From Actinomycetota bacterium (GTDB taxonomy: Bacteria > Actinomycetota > Acidimicrobiia > Acidimicrobiales > Ilumatobacteraceae): a stretch of 64,000 bases of DNA. Within the stretch, counting starts at the first letter, position 1, and each line of letters opens with the position of its first letter. A program made the position numbers and the translations under genes. Of the stretch, positions 7,052-14,234 are shown one piece after another. The stretch spans positions 1-64,000 of the forward strand of contig JAPLAA010000042.1 in NCBI GenBank assembly GCA_026393475.1. Direction: 5' to 3'. A model generated the notes under the pieces. That model ran no database searches and had not been told where the DNA came from. It was given only the letters and a program-made list of their open reading frames with translations.

Positions 7052-7864
7052 TCAGGCGGTCGCCTCGGTCAGGCCGGCCAACTCGCGCAGCGTGGCGGCC
7101 GATCGGTCGTCGGCCGGGAAGAACATCTCCAGCGCGAGCTCGTCGACGGTGACGTCGAGCGGCGTGCCGAACGTGGTGAGCGTGGTGAACATCGCGATCT
7201 CGCCGAGCGGGGTCGACATCCGGAACGGCACCACGATCGGCGGATCGCCGCCCACCGCGCCGGCCACCAGCGGGGTGATCTGCGCGACGTTCGGATAGCC
7301 GAGCACCTCGGCCTCGAGGGCCTCGAGGGCGGGATCCCCGGTGAGCACCACGGTCCGTCGCAGCTGGCCGAGCAGGTACGTCGCCCAGTCCACGAAGTTC
7401 GTCGTCCGCCGGGCGAGCCCGTCGGGGTGCAGACACACCCGGTACACGTTCATCGTCGGTGAGACGAGGTGCTCGGGCACCCCGGCGGCGAGGCCCATGC
7501 CGGCCCGATTGGCCTGCAGGACGTTCCAGGCGCGGTCGATCACGACGCCGGGGTACGGGTCGTGGGCGTCGAGCATCCGTTGGATCGAGGTGCGCACGGC
7601 GTCCATCGACGGATCGTCGAGCGACCGCTGCGAGAACCGGGGTGCGTACCCGCCGGCGAGCAGCAGGGTGTTGCGCTCGCGGAGCGGCACGTCGAGGTGG
7701 TGGGCGAGGGCGAGGATCAGCTCGGGGCTGGGTCGGGAACGACCGGTCTCGACGAAGCTGAGGTGGCGGGTCGAGACACCGACCTCGAGGGCGAGGTCGA
7801 GCTGGCTGCGACGACGTCGGGTGCGCCACTCGCGCACCAGCTCGCCCACGGCGGGTCGGGACAT
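7052..7864 (-). CDS. XRE regulator with MmyB-like ligand domain
   Basis: The 270-residue regulator has an N-terminal HTH (about residues 8-65, QLDLALEVGVSTRHLSFVETGRSRPS) and a C-terminal PAS-like MmyB sensor domain (VVIDRAWNVLQANRAG through LTTFGTPLDVTVDELALEMFFPAD). Proteins of this type are common in actinomycetes, often divergently next to an oxidoreductase or SnoaL gene they control; fatty-acid-like ligands have been proposed. The start at 7864 is set by TACAGT six bases upstream. Two palindromes in the divergent gap (7899-7915 and 7931-7947) are the probable operators. Confidence 0.9.
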   Translation of the reverse strand: MSRPAVGELVREWRTRRRRSQLDLALEVGVSTRHLSFVETGRSRPSPELILALAHHLDVPLRERNTLLLAGGYAPRFSQRSLDDPSMDAVRTSIQRMLDAHDPYPGVVIDRAWNVLQANRAGMGLAAGVPEHLVSPTMNVYRVCLHPDGLARRTTNFVDWATYLLGQLRRTVVLTGDPALEALEAEVLGYPNVAQITPLVAGAVGGDPPIVVPFRMSTPLGEIAMFTTLTTFGTPLDVTVDELALEMFFPADDRSAATLRELAGLTEATA

Positions 7865-7870
7865 GGGGGC

Positions 7871-7876
7871 ACTGTA
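7871..7876 (-). promoter_or_regulatory. -10 box TACAGT for the XRE/MmyB gene
   Basis: Read on the minus strand, TACAGT is followed by 6 bases and the ATG at 7864. Confidence 0.55.
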
Positions 7877-7898
7877 CGGACGCGCCGACGCACGGTCC

Positions 7899-7915
7899 AT
7901 GACCTCCGAGGTCAT
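7899..7915. promoter_or_regulatory. Palindromic operator ATGACCTCCGAGGTCAT
   Basis: The site is a perfect 8-bp inverted repeat around one base, in the divergent gap between the XRE/MmyB gene and the SnoaL-like gene. It is the best candidate for the regulator's binding site and lies 23 bases upstream of its -10 box, where it would cover the -35 region. Confidence 0.6.
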
Positions 7916-7930
7916 GGGATCGGTGCATTC

Positions 7931-7947
7931 GTGACCCGACGGGTCAT
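7931..7947. promoter_or_regulatory. Second operator-like palindrome
   Basis: GTGACCCGACGGGTCAT has the same layout as the first site (7 of 8 arm positions pair). Its centre is 32 bp from that of the first, about three helical turns, which would allow two dimers to bind on one face of the DNA. Confidence 0.5.
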
Positions 7948-7981
7948 CGCCACGATGACCTGTCGGGCACACGCTGACGAC

Positions 7982-8461
7982 ATGACCGACACCACCAGCA
8001 CCACCACCAGCCCCGCCAGCCCCGCCAGCCCCGCCAGCCCCGCCAGCCCCGCCAGCACCACCAGCACCACCGACCCGACCGAGACGGCGACGGAGCGGCT
8101 CGCCCGCACGATCGACACCCATCTCGAGGCGTACTGCGAACCCGATGCCGGCCGCCGGGCCGCGCTCGTCGCCTCGGCATGGCAGCCCGACGGATCGCTC
8201 CTCGACCCGCCGTTCGACGGCACCGGCCACGCCGCCATCGCCGCCATGACCGACGTCGTGCTCGCCCACTACCCGGCCCACCGGTTCGAGCGGACCACCG
8301 CCGTCGACACCCACCACGGCGTGGCCCGGTACGGCTGGCAGCTGGTCGGATCCGACGGATCGATCGCCGTCGCCGGACTCGACGTGGCGGAGTTCGCCGC
8401 CGACGGCCGGCTCGCCCGCATCGTCGGCTTCTTCGGTCCCCTGGCCGACCGGACCGCCTGA
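7982..8461 (+). CDS. SnoaL/NTF2-like small protein
   Basis: The 159-residue protein has an NTF2/SnoaL-like cone fold: ERLARTIDTHLEAYCEPDAGRRAALVASAWQPDGSLLDPPFDGTG, then the ARYGWQLVGSDGS strand pair and GLDVAEFAADGRLARIVGFFGPL. Such proteins bind or isomerise small hydrophobic ligands; the substrate is unknown. The first 30 residues are a Thr-rich tract with five Pro-Ala-Ser repeats encoded by a 9-bp DNA tandem, so the folded part starts near residue 38. It is divergent from the XRE/MmyB regulator and is its likely target. Confidence 0.8.
   Translation: MTDTTSTTTSPASPASPASPASPASTTSTTDPTETATERLARTIDTHLEAYCEPDAGRRAALVASAWQPDGSLLDPPFDGTGHAAIAAMTDVVLAHYPAHRFERTTAVDTHHGVARYGWQLVGSDGSIAVAGLDVAEFAADGRLARIVGFFGPLADRTA
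8011..8055. repeat. 9-bp tandem repeat, five copies
   Basis: Five exact units of ccccgccag encode Pro-Ala-Ser repeats in the N-terminus of the SnoaL-like protein. Confidence 0.9.
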
Positions 8462-8516
8462 TCGCACCTCACCCCACCTGGCCTGACCGGCCGGCCGGAG
8501 AACGGGAGGAACACGG

Positions 8517-8612
8517 ATGGGCCGGACGGCCCTGGACGCCTGTGGGCGGGGAGCCACTAGGCTCCACCGCCTGCGGGACGCCCGAGGGGGGCGAGGGGGA
8601 TCTCGTGGGTGA
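8517..8612 (+). CDS. Possible 31-residue ORF
   Basis: GGGAGGA at 8504-8510 lies 6 bases before the ATG at 8517, which opens a 31-codon frame ending at 8612, just before the acyl-CoA ligase start. The product is Arg/Gly-rich and unlike any family. The frame also contains the TAGGCT box at 8558-8563 that probably serves the ligase. It may be a chance frame in GC-rich DNA. Confidence 0.2.
   Translation: MGRTALDACGRGATRLHRLRDARGGRGGSRG
8558..8563 (+). promoter_or_regulatory. -10 box TAGGCT upstream of the acyl-CoA ligase
   Basis: TAGGCT lies about 60 bases before the ligase start, so this mRNA would have a leader of roughly 50 bases with a G-rich ribosome site. Confidence 0.4.
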
Positions 8613-8623
8613 AGGGGGCTCAG

Positions 8624-10114
8624 GTGAATCTGGCACATCTCATCGACCAGCACGAGGCCGACCGCGTCGCGCTCATCAGCCGCAGCCGACCCACCACGTA
8701 CGGCGCCCTGCGCGACCAGGTGGCGCACGTCCGCGGCGGCCTCGCGGCGCTCGGCGTCGAGCGCGGCGACCGCGTGGTGCTGCTCTGCGGCAACGGCCGC
8801 TACTTCGTCCTCGCCTACCTCGCCACCATCGGCCTCGGGGCCGTGGCCGTGCCGCTCAACCCGGCCAGCCCGTCACCCGAGATCGAGCGCGAGATCGCCA
8901 AGGTCGGCGCCAAGGTCGTCGTCGTCGAACCCGCTGCGGCGCACGCGTGGAACGGCGTCGCCCGGTCGGCGGTTCCGACCGTCGCCACCGTCATCGCGAC
9001 CGAGGGCGGTGCGATCGAGGGTTCGGTCGAGCTCGCCTCCCTGCTCGACGGGCCCACGGCCGACATCGTCGAGGTCGAGCCCGACGACGTCGCGGCGTTG
9101 ATGTTCACCAGTGGCACCGCCGGCGCACCCCGTGCCGCGATGCTCAGCCACGGCAACCTGCTCGCGAACCTCGAGCAGGGTCGATCGGCGAACGTGCAGA
9201 TCGATGCCGACGACGTCGTGTACGGCGTGCTGCCGCTGTTCCACATCTTCGGCCTCAACGTGGTGCTCGGCCTCAGCCTGCTGCGCGGCGCGACGGTGGT
9301 GCTCGTCCAGCGGTTCGATCCGTCCACTGCCCTCGACACCATCCGTGAGCGCGGGGTCACGGTCGTGCCGGGCGCGCCGCCGCTGTGGCTCGCGTTCAGC
9401 CACTTCGACGAGGCTCCGGCCGACAGCTTCGCCACCGTGCGCCTCGCGCTCACCGGCGCGGCGCGCATGCCGGAGGAGGCCATGAAGCGACTCAAGGCCC
9501 GCTTCGACCTCGACATCAGCGAGGGCTACGGCCTCACCGAGGCGTCGCCGGTCGTCACCAGTTCGGCGGGCATGGCCATCAAGTACGGCTCGGTCGGCAA
9601 GGTGCTCGACGGCATCGAGGTGCGCCTCGTCGACGAGAGCGGCGACGACGTGGTCGAAGGCGACAGCGGCGAGATCTGGGTGCGTGGCGCCAACGTCTTC
9701 GCCGGCTACCTCGACGACCCCGAGCAGACCGCCCGGGTGCTCACTGCCGACGGCTGGCTGCGCACCGGCGACATCGGCACGGTCGACGAGGACGGCTACC
9801 TGTACCTGGTCGACCGGGCCAAGGACCTCATCATCGTGAGCGGGTTCAACGTGTTCCCGGCCGAGGTCGAAGAGGTGCTCGCCGAGCATCCAGGGGTCGC
9901 CGAGGTCGGCGTCGTCGGTGTGCCGCACCCGCATCACGGCGAGGCCGTCAAGGCGTTCGTGGTGCCCGAGCCCGGTACCCACCTCGACGAGGACCAGCTG
10001 ATCGAGTGGTGCAGCGATCACCTCGCTCGGTACAAGTGCCCGTCGAAGATCCTCTTCGTCGACGAGCTGCCGCGCAACGTGAGCGGCAAGCTCCTGCGGC
10101 GTTCGCTGGTCTGA
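8624..10114 (+). CDS. Acyl-CoA synthetase / AMP-dependent ligase
   Basis: This 496-residue enzyme is an ANL-superfamily adenylating ligase that activates a carboxylic acid with ATP and joins it to CoA. The P-loop-like LMFTSGTAGAPRAAMLSH is near residue 160, EGYGLTEASPVV near 305, the hinge/adenosine-binding GWLRTGDIGTVDEDGYLYLVDRAKDLIIVSGFNVFPAEVE around 380-415, and the catalytic lysine in PRNVSGKLLRRSL at the end. The overall look suggests a fatty-acyl or aryl substrate. The GTG at 8624 is preferred over the one at 8609 because AGGGGG sits 7-8 bases upstream. No operon partner is evident. Confidence 0.9.
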   Translation: MNLAHLIDQHEADRVALISRSRPTTYGALRDQVAHVRGGLAALGVERGDRVVLLCGNGRYFVLAYLATIGLGAVAVPLNPASPSPEIEREIAKVGAKVVVVEPAAAHAWNGVARSAVPTVATVIATEGGAIEGSVELASLLDGPTADIVEVEPDDVAALMFTSGTAGAPRAAMLSHGNLLANLEQGRSANVQIDADDVVYGVLPLFHIFGLNVVLGLSLLRGATVVLVQRFDPSTALDTIRERGVTVVPGAPPLWLAFSHFDEAPADSFATVRLALTGAARMPEEAMKRLKARFDLDISEGYGLTEASPVVTSSAGMAIKYGSVGKVLDGIEVRLVDESGDDVVEGDSGEIWVRGANVFAGYLDDPEQTARVLTADGWLRTGDIGTVDEDGYLYLVDRAKDLIIVSGFNVFPAEVEEVLAEHPGVAEVGVVGVPHPHHGEAVKAFVVPEPGTHLDEDQLIEWCSDHLARYKCPSKILFVDELPRNVSGKLLRRSLV

Positions 10115-10170
10115 TCCCCTGGTCTGATCCCCTGGTCTGATCCCCTGGTCTGATCGCCGGGTCTGATCGC
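10106..10170. repeat. 13-bp tandem repeat, five copies
   Basis: Units of ctggtctgatccc start inside the last ligase codons, include its stop codon and continue into the gap. The last two units differ at one or two positions. A 13-bp unit cannot keep a reading frame, so this repeat has grown outside coding constraint. Confidence 0.85.
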
Positions 10171-10277
10171 CGGTCGGTGAGCGCGGTCACACGCGCTCGG
10201 CGGGAACGTCGACGGGGGTCGCGCTGTTCCCGCGCCGGGCGTGACGGAAGTCCGCCTGCGAGTGGTCGGGGCCAGCT

Positions 10278-10306
10278 TTGTGAACGTGTGCACGAGTGCC
10301 TAACGT
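10278..10306 (+). promoter_or_regulatory. rex-hem promoter with overlapping Rex-operator-like site
   Basis: A -35 hexamer TTGTGA (10278-10283) and a -10 hexamer TAACGT (10301-10306) are 17 bp apart, 10 bases before the rex ATG. Bases 10279-10294 match the Streptomyces Rex operator form TGTGAACGCGTTCACA at 13 of 16 positions. An 8-bp perfect inverted repeat (GTGAACGT at 10280-10287, ACGTTCAC at 10303-10310) further frames the core promoter. Rex repression of its own operon is known in Streptomyces and is inferred here. Confidence 0.65.
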
Positions 10307-10316
10307 TCACGGTGCT

Positions 10317-11120
10317 ATGCCGACCGAACGCCCGCGCCGCCGCATCCCGGAAGCAACGGTCGCCCGCCTGCCGGTGTACCTGCGGATCCTGTCCGAGCAG
10401 GCCGAGGAGGAGGTCGAGTCGATCTCGTCCGACCGCCTGGCCGAGCTCGCCGGGGTGAACGCCGCGAAGGTCCGCAAGGACCTCAGCTACCTCGGCAGCT
10501 ATGGCACCCGTGGAGTCGGGTACGAGGTCGCGTATCTCGTGTACCAGATCCGTCGCGAGCTCGGGCTCACCCACGACTGGCCCGTCGTCATCGTGGGCGC
10601 CGGCAACCTCGGCCAGGCGCTGGCCGGGTACGGCGGGTTCGGCGAGCGCGGCTTCCCCGTCGCCGGCATCGTCGACGTCGACCCCGGCAAGGTGGGAACG
10701 GTGCTCGGTGGGGTGCGTGTTCGGCACATCGACGAACTGTCCCAGATCGTGCAGTCCAAGCGGGTCAACATCGGCGTCGTCGCCACGCCGACGGCCGCCG
10801 CACAGGATGCGGCGGAGCGGCTCGTCCGCGCCGGCGTCACCAGCATCCTCAACTTCGCCCCGGTTGTGCTCTCCGTGCCCCGCTCGATCGAGGTGCGCAA
10901 GGTCGACCTGGCGGTCGAGCTGCAGATCCTCAGCTACCACGAGCAGCGGCGGGCCACCACGAGCACGCTCCGCTCGGTCGCCGGCGGCATCGGCGGCGGG
11001 CCCGGCACCAACGGCCAGGTCGGCCAGGTCGGCCAGGTCGGCCAGGGTGGCCAGGGTGGCCAGGGTGGCCAGGTCGGTCTCGGCGGCACCGCTGCAACAT
11101 CGCGGCCGGCGAGCGCGTAA
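10317..11120 (+). CDS. rex: Redox-sensing transcriptional repressor Rex
   Basis: Rex binds NAD(H) and represses respiratory and fermentative genes when NADH is low. The 267-residue protein has the N-terminal winged helix (IPEATVARLPVYLRILSEQ, LAELAGVNAAKVRKDLSYLGSYGTRGVGY) and the Rossmann motif VIVGAGNLGQALAGYGGF near residue 90, ending with the domain-swapped helix. The last 45 residues are a Gly/Gln/Val repeat (GQVGQVGQVGQGG) encoded by a 9-bp DNA tandem and are unlikely to be part of the fold. The ATG at 10317 is chosen over the GTG at 10296, which falls inside the promoter. It heads the heme cluster, as in Streptomyces (rex-hemACD). Confidence 0.95.
   Translation: MPTERPRRRIPEATVARLPVYLRILSEQAEEEVESISSDRLAELAGVNAAKVRKDLSYLGSYGTRGVGYEVAYLVYQIRRELGLTHDWPVVIVGAGNLGQALAGYGGFGERGFPVAGIVDVDPGKVGTVLGGVRVRHIDELSQIVQSKRVNIGVVATPTAAAQDAAERLVRAGVTSILNFAPVVLSVPRSIEVRKVDLAVELQILSYHEQRRATTSTLRSVAGGIGGGPGTNGQVGQVGQVGQGGQGGQGGQVGLGGTAATSRPASA
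11013..11075. repeat. 9-bp tandem repeat, seven copies
   Basis: Seven units of ggccaggtc or ggccagggt encode the Gly-Gln-Val/Gly tail of Rex in frame. Confidence 0.9.
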
Positions 11121-11123
11121 GGT
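11118..11123 (+). promoter_or_regulatory. Possible internal -10 box TAAGGT for hemA
   Basis: TAAGGT overlaps the rex stop codon and lies 9 bases before the hemA ATG. It could supply hemA with a Rex-independent start. Confidence 0.35.
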
Positions 11124-11132
11124 CGGATCCGT

Positions 11133-12389
11133 ATGTCGATCGTGGTCTTCGGGGTCAACCACCGCACCGGCCCTCTCTCGCTGCTCGAGCGCGTGTCGCT
11201 GTCGGCCGCGGATCTCCCCAAGGCGATCACCGGTCTGGTGTCGCTGGCCAACGTGCGCGAGGCCGTGGTGCTCAGCACCTGCAACCGCACCGAGGTGTAC
11301 GCCGTCGCCGAGCGCTTCCACGGCGCCTACGCCGACATCCGTGACTTCTTCTGCGACATCGGTGGTCTGCACCCCGACGAGCTGCATCCGCACCTGTACA
11401 CCCAGCACGACGAAGCGGCCGTGTCGCACCTGTTCGAGGTCGCGGCCGGGCTCGATTCGGCGGTCCTCGGCGAGACCGAGATCCTCGGCCAGGTGCGCGG
11501 TGCGTGGGAGCTCGCACAGAGCGAGGGTGGCGCCCGCAGCACGCTGAACCTGCTGTTCCGCCATGCGCTCGAGACCGGCAAGCGGGCCCGCACCGAGACG
11601 GCGATCAGCCGGTCGACGGCGTCGGTCAGCAGCGCTGCGGTCGAGATGGCCACCGAGCGGCTCGGCACCCTCGTCGGCAAGCGGGCCCTGGTGCTCGGCG
11701 CCGGCGAGATGGGCGAGGGCGTGGCCCACGCGCTCGTGAAGGCCGGCGTCACCGACATCATCGTCACCAACCGCACGCACGAGCGCGGCGAGGCACTCGC
11801 CGAGCGCGTGCACGGTCGCACGGTTCCCTACGCCGAGCGCCAGTGCGCGATGGCGCAGACCGACGTGCTCGTCACGTGCAGCGGTGCGGGCAACGTGGTC
11901 GACGCGGCGCTCGTGCACGAGGCCCGGGGTGGTGCCAGCTCACCGTTGCTGGTGGTCGACATCGCGGTACCGCGCAACGTCGATGCCGCCGTCGCCGAAC
12001 TGCCGGACGTCACCCTGCTCGATCTCGACGACCTGCGCGACTGGGCCGCACGCGGTATCGAGCAGCGGTCGCACGAGGCCGACCACGTGCGCGCGATCGT
12101 CCACGACGAGGTCGAGCGGTTCGTCGTCGAGCACACCGCCCGTCAGGCGGCGCCGTTGGTGGCCGCCCTGCACGAGCGGGGCGAGCAGATCCGCTCGGCC
12201 GAGCTCGATCGCTTCGCGCACAAGCTGGCGGGCCTCGATCCGGCGCAGCGCGCCGCGGTGGAGGCGCTCACCAAGGGCATCGTGGCGAAGCTGCTGCACC
12301 AGCCGTCGGTGCAGTTGAAGGACGACGCCGGCACGCCGCAGGGCGAGCGCAACGCGGCCGCCGTGCGCGACCTGTTCGACCTCGCCTGA
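11133..12389 (+). CDS. hemA: Glutamyl-tRNA reductase
   Basis: HemA reduces glutamyl-tRNA(Glu) with NADPH to glutamate-1-semialdehyde, the first committed step of tetrapyrrole synthesis by the C5 route. At 418 residues it has normal length. The catalytic cysteine is in STCNRTEVY (about residues 48-56), VLGETEILGQVRGAWELAQ near 110 binds substrate, and the NADPH Rossmann motif LVLGAGEMGEGVAHAL is near 188. The C-terminal dimerisation helix is complete. It follows rex by 12 bases and precedes hemC by 78 bases. Confidence 0.97.
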   Translation: MSIVVFGVNHRTGPLSLLERVSLSAADLPKAITGLVSLANVREAVVLSTCNRTEVYAVAERFHGAYADIRDFFCDIGGLHPDELHPHLYTQHDEAAVSHLFEVAAGLDSAVLGETEILGQVRGAWELAQSEGGARSTLNLLFRHALETGKRARTETAISRSTASVSSAAVEMATERLGTLVGKRALVLGAGEMGEGVAHALVKAGVTDIIVTNRTHERGEALAERVHGRTVPYAERQCAMAQTDVLVTCSGAGNVVDAALVHEARGGASSPLLVVDIAVPRNVDAAVAELPDVTLLDLDDLRDWAARGIEQRSHEADHVRAIVHDEVERFVVEHTARQAAPLVAALHERGEQIRSAELDRFAHKLAGLDPAQRAAVEALTKGIVAKLLHQPSVQLKDDAGTPQGERNAAAVRDLFDLA

Positions 12390-12467
12390 TCCGTCCTGCC
12401 GATCGATCCTCGATCAGATCGCGCCCCTTCGATCCGGAAGATCAGGTAGATCAGGAAGATCCGACCC

Positions 12468-13412
12468 ATGGCAACCTCGTCAGCAGCGTCCTCGTCCTCA
12501 GTCTCGTCGTCAGTCTCGTCGTCCGCGTCGTCGTCGGGGCTGGTGCGCATCGCCACTCGGTCGAGCGCTCAGGCGCGCACGCAGGCCCAGTCGGTGGCCG
12601 ACGCGCTCACGGCAGCGCACCCGGGACTCGAGGTCGCCCTCGTCTTCGTCGACACCACGGGCGATCAGCGCCAGGACGTGCCGTTGCACACCATCGGCGG
12701 GCAGGGCGTGTTCGTGAAGGAGGTGCAGCGGGCGGTGCTCGACGGTCGGGCCGAGCTCGCGGCGCACTCCGCGAAGGATCTGCCCTCCACGCCGGCCGAT
12801 GGGTTGCTGCTCGCCGCGTTCTGCGAACGCCGGTCGGCGGCCGATGCGCTGGTGGGGGCGAAGCTGCACGAGTTGCCCGAGGGTGCGCCCGTGGCGACCG
12901 GGTCGGTGCGCCGGCGGGCCCAGCTGTCCGCGGTGCGTCCCGATCTGGCGTTCCAGGAGCTGCGCGGCAACATCCAGACCCGCCTGTCGAAGCTGCCCGA
13001 TGGTGGCGCGATCGTGATGGCCGTGGCCGCGATGCAGATCCTCGGGCTCACCGACCGGATCGCCCAGGTGCTCGATCCCACGACGTTCGTGCCGGCCGTG
13101 GGCCAGGGGTGCGTGGCCGTGGAGTGCGCGGCCGACGATGCGGCGACCGCGGCGCTGCTGACCGCGGTCGATCACCCCGCCACCCGGGCGGCGGTGGAGA
13201 TCGAGCGGGCGTATCTGGCGACGCTCGGGTCGGGCTGTTCGCTCCCGGTCGGCGCCCATGTGGCGAACGGGGTGCTGCACGCGTTCCTGGCCGATCCCGA
13301 TCGGGGCGCGTTCCTGCGGGCCCGCGAGACCCTGCCGGGTTCGCGGGCCGATGCGATCGCGGCGGCCGAGCGGCTCGCCGGATCGATGCGCGACGAGGTC
13401 GCGTCGGGGTGA
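12468..13412 (+). CDS. hemC: Porphobilinogen deaminase (hydroxymethylbilane synthase)
   Basis: HemC condenses four porphobilinogens to hydroxymethylbilane on a dipyrromethane cofactor. The 314-residue protein has RIATRSSAQARTQAQ at the N-terminal fold start, HSAKDLP near residue 104, the Arg-rich ATGSVRRRAQL and LRGNIQTRLSKL substrate sites, and the cofactor-binding cysteine in LGSGCSLPVGAH near 251. Residues 3-23 are an added Ser-rich stretch (SSSSVSSSVSSSASSSG) outside the family core, so a start further in is conceivable. It overlaps hemD by 4 bp (GTGA). Confidence 0.96.
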   Translation: MATSSAASSSSVSSSVSSSASSSGLVRIATRSSAQARTQAQSVADALTAAHPGLEVALVFVDTTGDQRQDVPLHTIGGQGVFVKEVQRAVLDGRAELAAHSAKDLPSTPADGLLLAAFCERRSAADALVGAKLHELPEGAPVATGSVRRRAQLSAVRPDLAFQELRGNIQTRLSKLPDGGAIVMAVAAMQILGLTDRIAQVLDPTTFVPAVGQGCVAVECAADDAATAALLTAVDHPATRAAVEIERAYLATLGSGCSLPVGAHVANGVLHAFLADPDRGAFLRARETLPGSRADAIAAAERLAGSMRDEVASG

Positions 13413-14164
13413 CAGGGCCCGACGACCGTCCGATCGACCGGTCGCTCGACCGGCCGCTCGACCGTCCGTTGAGGGGCCGCACGGTGGTGATCACGCGGCC
13501 GATCGAGCAAGCGCAGGTGCTGGCCGATTTGCTCGTCGCCCGCGGTGCCGTGCCGGTGGTGATGCCGCTGATCGAGCTCGTCGACGTCGCGACGCCGACG
13601 CAGGTGGCCGACGCACTCGCACCGTTGACCGCCGACGACTGGGTTGTCGTCGCCTCGGCCCACGCGGCCTCACGGGTCTCGACGGCTCTCGACGGCTGCC
13701 TCGCCAGGGTGGCCGCGGTGGGCGCGACGACCGGACGGGCGCTGCCGAGGGTCGACCTGCTGGCCGAGCGCCAGAGCGCCGAGGGGCTGGTCGAGGTGTT
13801 CCCCGCGGGGTCGGGCCGGGCCGTGGTGACGCAGGCAGTCGACGGTGCTCCGACCCTCGTCGAGGGACTCGCCGAGCTCGGCTGGGACGTCTCGCGGGTC
13901 GACACGCACCGTTCGCGACCGGTCGTGCCGTCGGCGGCCCAGCAACTCGCGGTACTTCGCGCTGACGCGGTGGTGTTCACCAGCGGAACGCAGGCTGAAT
14001 CCTGGGTGACGATCTTCGGGCTCAGCACGCCTCCCGTGGTGGTCACGATCGGTCCCCAGACCACACGAAACACTGAGGTTGCGGGGCTCAAGGTGACCCT
14101 CACGGCGGCCGATCACTCCTTGCCAGGAGTGATCGAGGCGCTGGAGGAGTGCTTCCGGAGCTGA
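13409..14164 (+). CDS. hemD: Uroporphyrinogen-III synthase
   Basis: HemD closes hydroxymethylbilane to uroporphyrinogen III with inversion of ring D. The 251-residue protein shows the two-lobed HemD pattern: GRTVVITRPIEQAQVLADLLVARGAVPVVMPLIEL in lobe one and VFTSGTQAESWVTIFG with VVTIGPQTTRNTEVAGLKVTLTA in lobe two. Unlike many actinomycete homologues it is not fused to a CysG-type methyltransferase. The GTG at 13409 overlaps the hemC stop. Residues 4-20 are a short Asp-Arg-Pro repeat. Confidence 0.9.
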   Translation: MTGPDDRPIDRSLDRPLDRPLRGRTVVITRPIEQAQVLADLLVARGAVPVVMPLIELVDVATPTQVADALAPLTADDWVVVASAHAASRVSTALDGCLARVAAVGATTGRALPRVDLLAERQSAEGLVEVFPAGSGRAVVTQAVDGAPTLVEGLAELGWDVSRVDTHRSRPVVPSAAQQLAVLRADAVVFTSGTQAESWVTIFGLSTPPVVVTIGPQTTRNTEVAGLKVTLTAADHSLPGVIEALEECFRS

Positions 14165-14234
14165 GTTAGCCTGCTGGCGTCGAGAAGACGGGCGAACCCA
14201 CGTGGGCGCACCCGAGACGGGCGACAAGGTAGGC

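Noticed and set aside
7955-7971. Third operator-like site near the SnoaL start
   Set aside because: Only about half of the arm positions pair, so it was not listed as a separate feature.
11504-14164. 886-codon frame over hemA, hemC and hemD
   Set aside because: Only the last 251 codons (hemD) show family sequence; the rest is a GC-rich shadow of hemA and hemC.
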